NCBI GenBank assembly: GCA_028015205.1
Contig: CM051516.1
Location: forward strand, 25,348,593 to 25,412,592
Length of the DNA: 64,000 nt
Source of the DNA: Mytilisepta virgata
Taxonomy: Eukaryota > Mollusca > Bivalvia > Mytilida > Mytilidae
Reading direction: 5' to 3'
Positions 36,501 through 40,610 of this stretch are shown piece after piece. A model generated the notes under the pieces. The model saw only the letters and a program-made list of their open reading frames with translations, ran no database searches and was not told where the DNA came from. The stretch's first letter is position 1, and each line of letters starts with the position of its first letter. Position numbers and translations under genes: made by a program.

Positions 36501-37888
36501 TTTATACACTTGGACCTAAAGGGAGGTTTTATACATAAACTCCTATCGAAACTTATAAAATTGAAAAATACTGTCTTTAAGAGTTTGTTAGGCGGAATAC
36601 TTTTGATCAAAGCATTTCTGTTTATTGAAAAGGAGTAAATGTACATTTGTATAAATTCTCAATACACATGGTAAAATAAGATTTCAACACTATACCCATA
36701 TTGTATAAATGTCTTCATACCACTCATGAACTTGTAAAAAACTTTAGCAATAACCACAAATTGTTTGTCCTTCTATTCTCTCTCTTTGAGAAAATTTTGT
36801 TATGTTTCACTTGTCCAAGGGTTTCTGATGCTCTAGCGGCGGGGGACTTTGGAACGCTGTTCGATTTATTAATTAATATTTTGTGGATATTGCATAAATT
36901 TTTAAGCCAGTCTCATATTTTCAAAAATTTTGAATGAGAATTAAGGGGTTTTTTCATAATGAATTGATATACTTATATTTGACTTGAACTACTGCTTTCA
37001 GGATGATATCAGTGACCCTTAAATTAGAGAATATCAGAGAGGTTAGTGTGCCAATTATAAATCCAATTTTGTGAAGGCATCAAAGGTTCTGTATAAAAAT
37101 CACCTGGAAATTAGATAATAGAACTAATTAACTTCGTATGAAAAGTTGTTTAGGGATTATTTTGAAAATTGCCATCACAGTATTTTTCAGTAAGATACAT
37201 ACAGAATTTTAATATACATGAAAAAGAATGCTGAAATTTTATGTTGTATCTGTGGTCTAATGCTTCTCCACTATTATGTTGAAAACAAATCTTCACTACA
37301 TTTTAATTTTGTAATATATTGCTTATTATTAACATTCACAAGAAAAAATTCTTCAATTGTTTTGCAAAATTGGTAAATTTGACAAAATTAGTAGGGTTAC
37401 AAATGCCATTTAATTTCTTTTATTGTAGGCCAGGAAGTTATACCAGAGAGCTTTACAAGTCCTACCATACTGTGTGACAATGTGGAAAGATGTAAAAACT
37501 TTTTCATTTATCATAAGTTCAGAAAATGTCTTTAATCTAAGAAAGTATATGAATATCTGATGCAGTAAAATGTTTTTTATACTTTACATGTTAGTTTTTG
37601 AAGTTTTAAATCACTAGGTAAAGAAATTTACAAAATATCTTTACATTGAATAAGAAAAATATGTTTTGTCAGAAAATGTTGAAACAGATGGTTGATATTT
37701 AATACAGGCTCTTTAAAGGTAATATGGCTTCTTGTAATATGTGGATATTTCTCTTTTTCTGATTTCAGTATGTGTTGTTTGAAGTTGCCCACGGTTCCAA
37801 AGATATTGTGCCTCAGATTCTGTCCAGATGTGAAGAATTAGGTCTAAATTTGAACGACTATGTCAATTTTATCATGAAGGTCAAATAA
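408..37888 (+). CDS. ZFC3H1: ZFC3H1 (zinc finger C3H1 domain protein), C-terminal part, 24 exons
   Basis: Partial gene; the 5' half is outside the window. Joining 24 exons gives 1,166 codons plus stop, against about 2,000 residues in vertebrate ZFC3H1. Numbering residues from the first whole codon (409), the order is: Lys/Glu-rich coiled coils (about 1-180); a basic Ser-rich linker; the block YKSPLLHFKAYRFSPYFR (331-348); a CCCH finger C371-x7-C379-x4-C384-x3-H388; the block FFKPRKWRP (467-475); then HAT/TPR-like repeats from about 530 to the end, including LDNALNVLARGLEEN and ARKLYQRALQVLP. Block order and C-terminal ending match my memory of human ZFC3H1, so identity is firm. In known biology, ZFC3H1 binds the helicase MTR4 (and PABPN1 nearby) in the nuclear PAXT connection, which holds polyadenylated RNAs in the nucleus and passes them to the exosome. 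The MTR4-binding N terminus cannot be assessed here. All 23 introns inside the window are GT-AG and all phases agree, with no frameshift or internal stop. Confidence 0.96.
1094..1270 (+). CDS. ZFC3H1: ZFC3H1 exon 2 of 24 in window
   Basis: Acceptor tgtag ends at 1093, donor gtacgg at 1271; 59 codons, phase 0 at both ends. It continues the coiled coil (ARQFKEHVQKKMTIFQEKEK) and then a basic linker with KVYGAAYKPRSVITKP. Confidence 0.88.
1482..1913 (+). repeat. Direct duplication of a 108-bp block, 324 bp apart
   Basis: Blocks 1482-1589 and 1806-1913 share gtctaatacattgtatattg and ctgagagtgtcttggaa with few differences. The 216 bp between them differ. Both lie in ZFC3H1 intron 2. Confidence 0.85.
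2149..2619 (+). CDS. ZFC3H1: ZFC3H1 exon 3 of 24 in window (longest)
   Basis: Acceptor ttctgtag ends at 2148, donor gtaattt at 2620; 157 codons, phase 0/0. The KEKERLQKLADDYSRKIQEL segment (about residues 144-163) corresponds to the vertebrate ZFC3H1 coiled coil of the form ERLxKLExxYxxKIQxLK. The rest is a Lys/Ser-rich low-complexity linker containing KRRRSLKD, a plausible nuclear localisation signal. Confidence 0.93.
3060..3152 (+). CDS. ZFC3H1: ZFC3H1 exon 4 of 24 in window
   Basis: Acceptor gcattacag ends at 3059, donor gtaggt at 3153; 31 codons, phase 0/0. It encodes a Ser/Pro-rich spacer (LELPELSPPCSHSL). Removing it would keep the frame, so it could be a cassette exon; its inclusion is inferred from splice sites and frame only. 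It contains AGAGTTATCTCCC, also found in nearby repeats. Confidence 0.78.
3720..3829 (+). CDS. ZFC3H1: ZFC3H1 exon 5 of 24 in window
   Basis: Acceptor attttgcag ends at 3719, donor gtgaga at 3830; starts phase 0, ends two bases into Arg342. It encodes STEWLSSPNLKYKSPLLHF, matching the conserved SPxxYKSPLLxF block just before the zinc finger. Confidence 0.93.
4737..4868 (+). CDS. ZFC3H1: ZFC3H1 exon 6 of 24 in window (zinc finger, first part)
   Basis: Acceptor atttcag ends at 4736, donor gtaggta at 4869. It encodes RFSPYFRIKEKMSLSS and the three cysteines of the finger (MLCRYDVQGTCHDEECAG); the codon for Gly386 is split into exon 7. The end of this exon and its donor are repeated in degenerate form in the following intron. 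Confidence 0.95.
4826..5035 (+). repeat. Tandem decay copies of the exon 6 end plus splice donor
   Basis: Five units of roughly 30-50 bp share the core gggaacctgtcatgatgagagtg followed by a donor-like ggtaagtatcagtat. Unit 1 is the real exon end and donor (about 4836-4882). Unit 2 (4882-4927) keeps a gtaag donor; unit 3 (about 4928-4977) has lost it; units 4 and 5 (about 4978-5030) are shorter. Splicing at unit 2 would read GCA GGG TAG, an immediate stop inside the zinc finger. Confidence 0.8.
5665..5975 (+). mobile_element. tRNA-headed SINE, family 2
   Basis: The head holds an A-box-like TGGTCTTGTGGTAGCATG and a B-box GTTCGATCCC (near 5720), then about 220 bp of body ending in GGATGTTAAACAATAATCC and a CCATCCATC tail. 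It is flanked by AAACAGGGATAA (5653-5664) and AAACAGTGATAA (5976-5987), a probable 12-bp target-site duplication with one mismatch. A tail fragment of the same family is at 14125-14190. The head is degenerate, so it is a SINE and not a tRNA gene. Confidence 0.82.
6056..6177 (+). CDS. ZFC3H1: ZFC3H1 exon 7 of 24 in window (zinc finger His)
   Basis: Acceptor tttttgtag ends at 6055, donor gtaaga at 6178. It supplies the last zinc ligand H388 and the conserved tail QHQSNYLMTQDEILQDIISY, matching vertebrate WQHxxDYxLSRxQLFQDILSY. Splitting the finger across exons 6 and 7 means skipping either destroys it. Confidence 0.95.
6240..6505 (+). mobile_element. tRNA-headed SINE, family 1, full-length copy
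   Basis: The head has GGTGGCCGAGTGGTCTGAG (Leu/Ser-type A box) and a decayed B box, then a body with TTAATTGACAAGGATTGCCA and the tail AAAACCCCAACTCAACAAAC. Perfect 12-bp target-site duplication AGAAGTGAAAAG at 6228-6239 and 6506-6517. It lies in ZFC3H1 intron 7. Confidence 0.93.
6711..7421 (+). repeat. Hairpin-type tandem-monomer element, AGCTCACC family
   Basis: It starts tttttAGCTCACCTGGCC and ends near GTGAGCGATACAGGCTCC. Between are about four monomers of roughly 180 bp with cttcttgtctgaaac, gagccaattggaacc and ttggcagatatggtc. The same family recurs at 26030-26625. It lies in ZFC3H1 intron 7. Confidence 0.8.
7530..7631 (+). CDS. ZFC3H1: ZFC3H1 exon 8 of 24 in window
   Basis: Acceptor tatttcag ends at 7529, donor gtaagt at 7632; starts with bases 2-3 of Ala427, ends one base into Ile461. 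It encodes VRKQYEGMFTIARLYVLMAS, the helix aligning with the vertebrate YVEKLFGVNKDRM segment. Confidence 0.92.
7912..8022 (+). CDS. ZFC3H1: ZFC3H1 exon 9 of 24 in window
   Basis: Acceptor ttttttcag ends at 7911, donor gtacaa at 8023; phase 1 at both ends. The MFFKPRKWRPTQKES motif matches the KRKWKPKFWRKP block of vertebrate ZFC3H1, between the finger and the HAT repeats. Confidence 0.93.
   Translation, partial: SNHIQCSSNQENGDQHKKNQFLKNLNSIKKNYLLRD
8372..8552 (+). CDS. ZFC3H1: ZFC3H1 exon 10 of 24 in window
   Basis: Acceptor tgttccag ends at 8371, donor gtaagc at 8553; ends two bases into Cys558. MRYFVMSDTVSIQDLESAVL then DEDLWLKLAFKKL is the start of the HAT array, with the typical xLWLKLA helix. 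Intron 10 that follows is 5.0 kb and repeat-rich. Confidence 0.95.
8808..8955 (+). repeat. Three tandem 49-bp units
   Basis: Three nearly identical units contain CCACCTAGGCATGCAGGTTA and AAAGATAATCTGTTCAATTG. The only clear difference is aataatc against aataacc in the second. They lie at the start of intron 10. Confidence 0.93.
9121..10523 (+). mobile_element. Hairpin-capped tandem-monomer element with target-site duplication
   Basis: It begins with a hairpin, GTCTCGCCTGCGAC ... GTCGCGCAGGCGAGA (9121-9155), then GGCGGTGGCGGCG. The bulk is about seven or eight degenerate monomers of about 145 bp, each with gtctgacacctg and ttgacctcaatttcatg. Near the right end the arm recurs as CAGGCGAGACA (10494-10506), then tgtgtccactctt. 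ATTTATT flanks both ends (9114-9120, 10524-10530). No open reading frame spans it. It lies in ZFC3H1 intron 10. Confidence 0.82.
11082..12125 (+). repeat. Second GTCTCGCC-type element, right end lost
   Basis: It starts GTCTCGCCTGCGACGAAAG with pairing GCGAGACATAGG, then a GGCGAC-rich stretch, then about six monomers of about 146 bp. The third and fifth monomers are almost identical (offset 292 bp). No terminal CAGGCGAGACA arm is visible; it breaks off near 12125. Confidence 0.82.
12829..13242 (+). repeat. TATCCCCTCGCC-type element with a CAGGCGAGACA right end
   Basis: It opens TATCCCCTCGCC ... GGAGGGTATA, then a GTCCGTCC microsatellite (12897-12915) and two monomers with actacatgtg and catcaatcatctttggtcag. 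It closes with GGACAGGCGAGACATCTTTT and tccacacttgt. The two ends belong to different types. Confidence 0.72.
13587..13773 (+). CDS. ZFC3H1: ZFC3H1 exon 11 of 24 in window
   Basis: Acceptor attttcag ends at 13586, donor gttagt at 13774; ends in phase 0. LDNALNVLARGLEENKCN and LWKNYLKMYSRH are near-identical in pattern to vertebrate LDSALNVLARALENN and IWCHYLRLFSKR, a HAT repeat pair. Confidence 0.96.
14226..14411 (+). CDS. ZFC3H1: ZFC3H1 exon 12 of 24 in window
   Basis: Acceptor tttttgtag ends at 14225, donor gtttgt at 14412; 62 codons, phase 0/0. LETILYKTLLYVWTGKLKTA aligns with vertebrate LEALLFRVQLHIFTGRCQSA. Confidence 0.94.
15268..15432 (+). CDS. ZFC3H1: ZFC3H1 exon 13 of 24 in window
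   Basis: Acceptor attttacag ends at 15267, donor gtagga at 15433; 55 codons, phase 0/0. CILWLSYIYLKEFRQLPQQL then LSGRIVNK aligns with vertebrate CLAWLAYIHLIEFNILPSKF and SRIVNT. Confidence 0.95.
16343..16521 (+). CDS. ZFC3H1: ZFC3H1 exon 14 of 24 in window
   Basis: Acceptor tatttacag ends at 16342, donor gtaagt at 16522; ends two bases into Arg797. EKLIIPWNSLSN and LYVNIFHLLQSQQR align with vertebrate SFVMPWQAVQ and LYTNMIALHQLLER. Intron 14, the longest at 7.6 kb, follows. Confidence 0.94.
16672..17399 (+). repeat. Third GTCTCGCC-type element, diverged left end
   Basis: It starts GTCGAGCCTGTGACTTTAGTC and ends GACAGGCGAGACATTTTTGTG. Two monomers of about 180 bp at the right (about 17030-17210 and 17210-17370) are nearly identical, both with gtaaggtgtacatgtcca and ttgacctcattttcatgg. 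It sits just inside intron 14. Confidence 0.8.
17465..17695 (+). mobile_element. Degenerate SINE family 1 copy
   Basis: The body matches family 1 (tcttaattaacaaggattgcc, ctccagcttcctccatcaat, acaaaccccaataagcc), but the tRNA head is eroded to aagtggcctagctg and gattcgaatcc. No clear target-site duplication. It is an older copy than those at 6240 and 62622. Confidence 0.75.
17741..19130 (+). repeat. TATGCCCGTC-type element with internal 580-bp duplication
   Basis: It opens TATGCCCGTCATAGACAGGA, then tctgtccgtccgtctg and monomers with cttcaaactttaacac, gacgattttcacttttgtc and agcaatttttca. A block of about 85 bp around gttacagtgttataatttag occurs at 18397-18482 and again at 18976-19063, with gcagcagtttattgt after both. 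Confidence 0.72.
20066..20601 (+). mobile_element. MITE-like element with inverted ends
   Basis: The left end GGTATGATTTGGCCCC pairs with the right end GGGGCCAAATAAT...AATAATACC. The pairing is imperfect, with a short insertion in the right arm. The 536-bp interior has no coding signal. It lies in ZFC3H1 intron 14. Confidence 0.62.
20602..24131 (+). other. Intron 14 remainder, mostly featureless
   Basis: AT-rich intron with no credible exon. The one structured part is a block at about 20985-21420 with a diverged relative at 26695-27070. The C-tracts, short palindromes and small open frames are within what this base composition gives by chance. Confidence 0.6.
20985..21420 (+). repeat. Dispersed block, copy A
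   Basis: It shares with 26695-27070 the ordered segments ttaatgcacatgaaaatttc, catgcaacac, agagttatctc, catgattgaacaa-atcaggta and gtgac-agacag, over about 400 bp with moderate divergence. Confidence 0.7.
24132..24252 (+). CDS. ZFC3H1: ZFC3H1 exon 15 of 24 in window
   Basis: Acceptor ttgtgttacag ends at 24131, donor gttagt at 24253; ends in phase 0. RYEEAAALCRKILMMDHTMV and IWLCVAELYSTCGDP match the RYEAAMELCKSLLES and ALVALYLQTNQ repeat of the family. Confidence 0.95.
25487..25503 (+). repeat. Homopolymer C17 tract
   Basis: Seventeen consecutive C. Similar C or G runs occur at about 12190, 15620-15640, 42741-42753, 49057-49070, 50183 and 53503. Their length may be unreliable in the assembly. 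Confidence 0.85.
26030..26625 (+). repeat. Hairpin-capped element, AGCTCACC family, second copy
   Basis: It starts with the hairpin AGCTCACCAAAGAGCTATGTGAGCT, then cgtcgtctgttgtcgtcg, then about three monomers with cttgtctgaaa, ttggccaatt and ggtccttaggtggtc. It ends GGTGAGCAATACAGGCTCTT. The arm GGTGAGC is the complement of the start. Confidence 0.85.
26695..27070 (+). repeat. Dispersed block, copy B
   Basis: Partner of the 20985-21420 block, same orientation, directly after the AGCTCACC-type element in intron 15. Confidence 0.7.
27216..27293 (+). CDS. ZFC3H1: ZFC3H1 exon 16 of 24 in window
   Basis: Acceptor tttttgcag ends at 27215, donor gtaaat at 27294; 26 codons, phase 0/0. VFADALAANRFSAQLSFYAA is the second helix of a HAT unit, matching vertebrate VWLTAFEKNPQNAEVFYHMC. 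Confidence 0.92.
28024..28413 (+). repeat. Hairpin/TIR element GTGTCGCC...GGCGACAC with two monomers
   Basis: It starts tGTGTCGCCTGCGG and ends GGGCGACACG; the 8-bp arms GTGTCGCC/GGCGACAC are perfect. Inside are two monomers of about 180 bp sharing tgcgcattaaccttaatgca and aatttgatgaaac. It lies in intron 16. Confidence 0.83.
28448..28680 (+). repeat. TTATGCCCC...GGGCATATAG hairpin-type element
   Basis: It opens TTATGCCCCAACCGCAATAG ... AGGGCATATAG, then gtgtccgtctgcctgt, then one monomer. It ends near tgtccattggacacatattc. It directly follows the previous element. Confidence 0.7.
28842..28945 (+). CDS. ZFC3H1: ZFC3H1 exon 17 of 24 in window
   Basis: Acceptor atttgacag ends at 28841, donor gtaagt at 28946; ends two bases into Cys898. 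GDTNKALVCLEMCVLNYFDV aligns with vertebrate GDNLLPFLRKFIASFFKPG. Confidence 0.92.
29284..29835 (+). repeat. Tandem-monomer element starting TATACCCTTTTAGGG
   Basis: It starts with a small hairpin (CCCTTTTAGGG), then gttcatccatctgt, then about three monomers of about 140 bp with ctacattttatgcttgagtg and gatatttaacaact. It lies in intron 17. Confidence 0.68.
30017..30090 (+). repeat. Two successive GGTGAAT hairpins
   Basis: 30017-30039 is a perfect palindrome, GGTGAATAACA-C-TGTTATTCACC. 30068-30090 pairs GGTGAATT with AATTCACC across 7 bases. Both lie just upstream of a SINE in intron 17. Confidence 0.85.
30170..30438 (+). mobile_element. SINE family 1, full-length copy
   Basis: Head GGTGGCCCAGTGGTCTAGG, intact B box GAGTTCGAATCTC, body TTAATTGACAAGGATTGCCA, tail CCCAACTAAACAAACAAAC. 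Flanked by GCCAATTAGTC (30159-30169) and GCCAATAAGTC (30439-30449), a target-site duplication with one mismatch. Confidence 0.93.
30450..31854 (+). other. Intron 17 remainder
   Basis: Extremely AT-rich with long T and A runs. No exon, repeat boundary or structured signal is visible. Confidence 0.6.
31855..31965 (+). CDS. ZFC3H1: ZFC3H1 exon 18 of 24 in window
   Basis: Acceptor gaattttcag ends at 31854, donor gttagt at 31966; ends two bases into Ser935. EEEIVYMWMNYR aligns with the vertebrate VPYLWLIYC helix; the first half (PVPLHYRPPEFKEG) is a divergent loop. Confidence 0.9.
33063..33167 (+). CDS. ZFC3H1: ZFC3H1 exon 19 of 24 in window
   Basis: Acceptor ttttctag ends at 33062, donor gtaatg at 33168; phase 2 at both ends. 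DSEQAIETYETALSKL matches the vertebrate ETVEAYEAALGVA helix, followed by ITKIWTRSYLQF across the next junction (vertebrate VQKIWMDYLVF). Confidence 0.94.
34310..34576 (+). CDS. ZFC3H1: ZFC3H1 exon 20 of 24 in window
   Basis: Acceptor gtatttag ends at 34309, donor gtaaag at 34577; 88 full codons, ends two bases into Arg1059. FSSLVYRAVTSIPTKF, HVNTVLDVFIKCLPKEQ and FITIMPNNVQLIIR track vertebrate FTDLVNRCLVTVPARY, NRVIFFYLSCVPKTQ and FCSVMPANSGLALR. Confidence 0.96.
35061..35162 (+). CDS. ZFC3H1: ZFC3H1 exon 21 of 24 in window
   Basis: Acceptor catttcag ends at 35060, donor gtaagt at 35163; ends two bases into Met1093. In the joined frame it reads ACHEAISQDDLQQARSFCNA then NIGHQALWKM, fitting the vertebrate TCLATWKIAIAAE repeat. 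A different open frame across this exon is incompatible with the upstream phase. Confidence 0.93.
35370..35651 (+). mobile_element. TTAA-flanked MITE
   Basis: The inverted ends GGTGGTACCCAACACT (35374-35389) and AGTGTTAGGTACCACC (35632-35647) differ at one base of 16. TTAA flanks both sides (35370-35373, 35648-35651), the target used by piggyBac-type transposases. The 274-bp body has no coding capacity and holds ACAGAGTTATCTCCCTGTAG next to the right arm. It lies in ZFC3H1 intron 21. Family assignment is by target site only; I recall this MITE type as abundant in mussels. Confidence 0.85.
35912..36847 (+). mobile_element. Hairpin-capped element GTCCCCCGCC...GGCGGGGGAC with 161-bp monomers
   Basis: It opens with hairpin GTCCCCCGCCaaaacgtgatGCGGGGGAT, then GGGCGTCCGTCCGTCC. 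Three near-identical 161-bp monomers start at 35973, 36134 and 36295, with a decayed fourth near 36453. The right arm GGCGGGGGAC (36838-36847) is a perfect 10-bp complement of the left end. No open reading frame of note. It lies in ZFC3H1 intron 21. Confidence 0.88.
37002..37041 (+). CDS. ZFC3H1: ZFC3H1 exon 22 of 24 in window (40 nt)
   Basis: Very short exon: acceptor tgctttcag ends at 37001, donor gttagt at 37042. It encodes MISVTLKLENIRE, which aligns with vertebrate IAAEIVLKGQRE, so it is genuine despite its size. Its length is not a multiple of three, so skipping it would frameshift the C terminus. Confidence 0.9.
37429..37491 (+). CDS. ZFC3H1: ZFC3H1 exon 23 of 24 in window
   Basis: Acceptor ttattgtag ends at 37428, donor gtaaaa at 37492; 21 codons, phase 0/0. 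ARKLYQRALQVLPYCVTMWK is a classic HAT helix matching vertebrate HRLYQRALQKLPLCASLWKD. Confidence 0.95.
37769..37888 (+). CDS. ZFC3H1: ZFC3H1 terminal exon (coding part)
   Basis: Acceptor gatttcag ends at 37768; 39 codons then TAA at 37886-37888. YVLFEVAHGSKDIVPQILSR and CEELGLNLNDYVNF match the vertebrate C-terminal QLLFEASEGGKTDN and CQEIGVSLNELLNL, so this is the true C terminus. A possible donor in AAG|gtcaaa just before the stop is weak and not needed. Confidence 0.95.
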   Translation, partial: YVLFEVAHGSKDIVPQILSRCEELGLNLNDYVNFIMKVK

Positions 37889-38158
37889 TTTTTCACCTTC
37901 ATGAGAAAATTAACAATTGAAGTTTTTTAGAACAGATTTACAGGAATGTGTCACAGACAGCATGTGTGAAGATGTTGGAAGATTCTTGGATGCAGTAATA
38001 TTGCAAAAATTTTCTAAAAATGAGTCCATCAGGATGTAATGTTAACATATTAACGTGTGTGAAATTAAACCAACTTCGTGACGAAATTGAAATCGTAAAT
38101 ATTAGCAGCTGGGATTGGTTATAGACTAATGCTATTAGTCTTCCAATCAAATGACTTT

Positions 38159-38164
38159 AATAAA
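38159..38164 (+). terminator. Candidate poly(A) signal AATAAA
   Basis: Canonical hexamer 271 bases after the ZFC3H1 stop codon, in the expected orientation. Confidence 0.4.
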
Positions 38165-38413
38165 GGCTAAATCAGTCTTCTGAATTACAGTGGTAAGTAT
38201 TGTTATGGAGCCTTTGACATCCATGCTTCCAATTAAAAATTAATGTATTGGATTTGTTAGAAAGCAATATTTTGTAAATTCACACAGTTATTTTCCGAAT
38301 CACAAAAAATAGTTGTTAAAGGCTTCATTTAATTTCTTTATCTTTTTTTTATGTTTTCTTGTTTTCTTGTTGTAACTGTTATTTTCTTGCATCGGTGCTA
38401 TATTCTATTATGC

Positions 38414-38419
38414 AATAAA
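38414..38419 (+). terminator. Candidate poly(A) signal AATAAA, distal
   Basis: Second canonical hexamer, about 525 bases after the stop, followed by cagtgtatcact, which is weakly GT-rich. It may be an alternative distal site. Confidence 0.4.
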
Positions 38420-40335
38420 CAGTGTATCACTGAAACTGATAAGAGGGATGTGGAATTAGTGGTTAGACTTAGTAGAAGAATTAGTGATGTCATTTAATTT
38501 GGATATGATGGCCTTGAAGGTTTCATATTTGAGAATACCTTTTGATCATCAAGAAGGTGGGATACAGTCATTTCAAAGGAAACTGTTTTTGAGTGATGGA
38601 TGTTCTCAGAATGACTTTTAAGAGGCGAGGTTGTGAAATGTAAACCATATTGAAGACATTTACCATGCATGCAGACAGAAATTAAAGAGACATTTTTTAT
38701 ACTATATTGAACTCATTATCGTGGTTGTTTTAATTAAAGACTATTTTGATACGTAATTTTCATTGCTTAAAAATAACGCTTTACATACTCATCTAGGACA
38801 CCTCATTAAAATAGAGAACTGTTCCAAAAAAAAAAATTATTTCTGTGCTATACAATGTATGTATGTGCAGACATTTTATTTTCAGTGTCATCTCCTGATT
38901 ACGGGAACAGTCAAATAGAATTGTATATTTAAAATGTAATTAAGCATGCTTCATTCATTTATTCATTAAAAAAAAGAATACTTACCCAATATTTGTATCA
39001 GTGGCTTTTTAAAAAAAAAAATGAAAAAAAACAAACAAGAAGAAATGGTTAGGGTACCCCTTGGTTTATGCATGTTCATATCATTTAAGAAAAAGTCATT
39101 TTCTTTAGCATGTTGGAAGAAGATTTGAATAATTATTACTGTAAATTCAGAAATTAAAAACAAATTTGTGATAATACTAATTGGTGCATTACTAAGAAGA
39201 TTCGTAGTATATATCTTTGAAACATTTAAATTTGAATTGTTACAATGCTCATCAAGTTTTATTTAGTTAATAAGTAATAAAACATGTTATGTTGTTAATC
39301 ACATTAATTCCTGAATTTACCACAAAAGATTCTAGTGAAATCTGTCAAGGACAGAAGCTGTGTTGTTTACTGTTAACTTGCATATTCGTGAGGGAAAATT
39401 GTCACCATTTATTTCATCAGAGTGAAAATTTACAGTGGTCACTTTAGACAGGTTTCACTGTGTAACATAGCCACTTCAGCTAAACTTAGATGGGGCTCTT
39501 TTTCAGGAAGTCGTTTTTGACCGGGTCACTAAATATTTATTACATATCTATTTAATATCATGGTACCAGACCCATTTTTTACCAATAATATCTCCACCCT
39601 TTACTCCACCTAAGGTTATCTGAAGTGTCTATGTAACTAGTTTATATACTAGTAGTAATAATTAACAAGATGGTGATAGTAATTAGTATATTGTTATTTT
39701 ACTTACTGGTTAGATTTGTTAACTAAAATCATGGTTTAAGGTAAGGTTTGCGCTCTCCTTTAATTTTTATCATTATAATATTGTAGTAATGTGACATATT
39801 TATTTGTTCATTGGGGGAACCTCTCTTATTTAGTGGCATTTTTAAGAAAATCGCCCGTCCAGTTTTTTAGTAAAAACAGCTCAAAATTTGGATTTTTGGT
39901 AGTTTTGTCACAATGTATTTATTTTAGTATTTTCAAAAAATAATTTATGCAAGTATTAAAACTATTAAAGTTTTTAATGAAAATTGTAAAAATGATTATG
40001 TTCTAGATATTATTTATCAAAACTGCATGAAAATGCAAGAAAAAATCACGAAAACACAACATTTTAACATTTCCTTGCAAAAAATAGAGACGTTGCCATG
40101 GCAACAAAAAGGTGAAAATGTCCTGTTTCCGGATCCCACGATTTCATGAAAAATTAAGAACTCATAGATTTAAATATTTCCATTATTATAAAATAATAAA
40201 ATTCATATGTCCCCGATCTCGTTTCCATGGAAACGGATGATATATTAACCCTTCTTAAACACATAAATAAAGTATTTTCCCCGTTTTGTAAGAAAATAAA
40301 TCACTGAAAGCCGTTTTCAGGAAATAAATTTATTT

Positions 40336-40610
40336 CCCCCACCGGAACGCAATGCGGGGACATAGAAATGCTGGGCGTCCATCCGTCTGTCCGTTCGTCC
40401 TCATTTTAAGCGCTCTCATGCCTATATTAATTTGCGGAATTTGATGAAATTCATAGGGAAGTCTTGTTTTGATAGTATCTAGATCAAGTTTAAATTCGAG
40501 TATAGTAAAACAAAGTACTAGGCAAATATTGTGTTGGATCTGTTTAACATGAATTGTGGTGCAATATATATTCAACTATAAAACATGCCTTATGCATGGC
40601 ATGTGTTTTT
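40336..40610 (+). repeat. Truncated CCCCACCG-type element
   Basis: It starts CCCCACCGGAACGCAATGCGGGG, then TGGGCGTCCATCCGTCTGTC and one monomer (tttaagcgctct). It is related to the 35912 element but no right arm is found. Confidence 0.72.

Larger units (their letters stand above)
37889..38445 (+). other. Probable ZFC3H1 3' UTR
   Basis: The sequence after the stop is AT-rich without coding signal. Two AATAAA hexamers (38159-38164 and 38414-38419) are the first plausible poly(A) signals; the second is followed by a GT-rich stretch. The true transcript end cannot be fixed from sequence alone. Confidence 0.5.
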
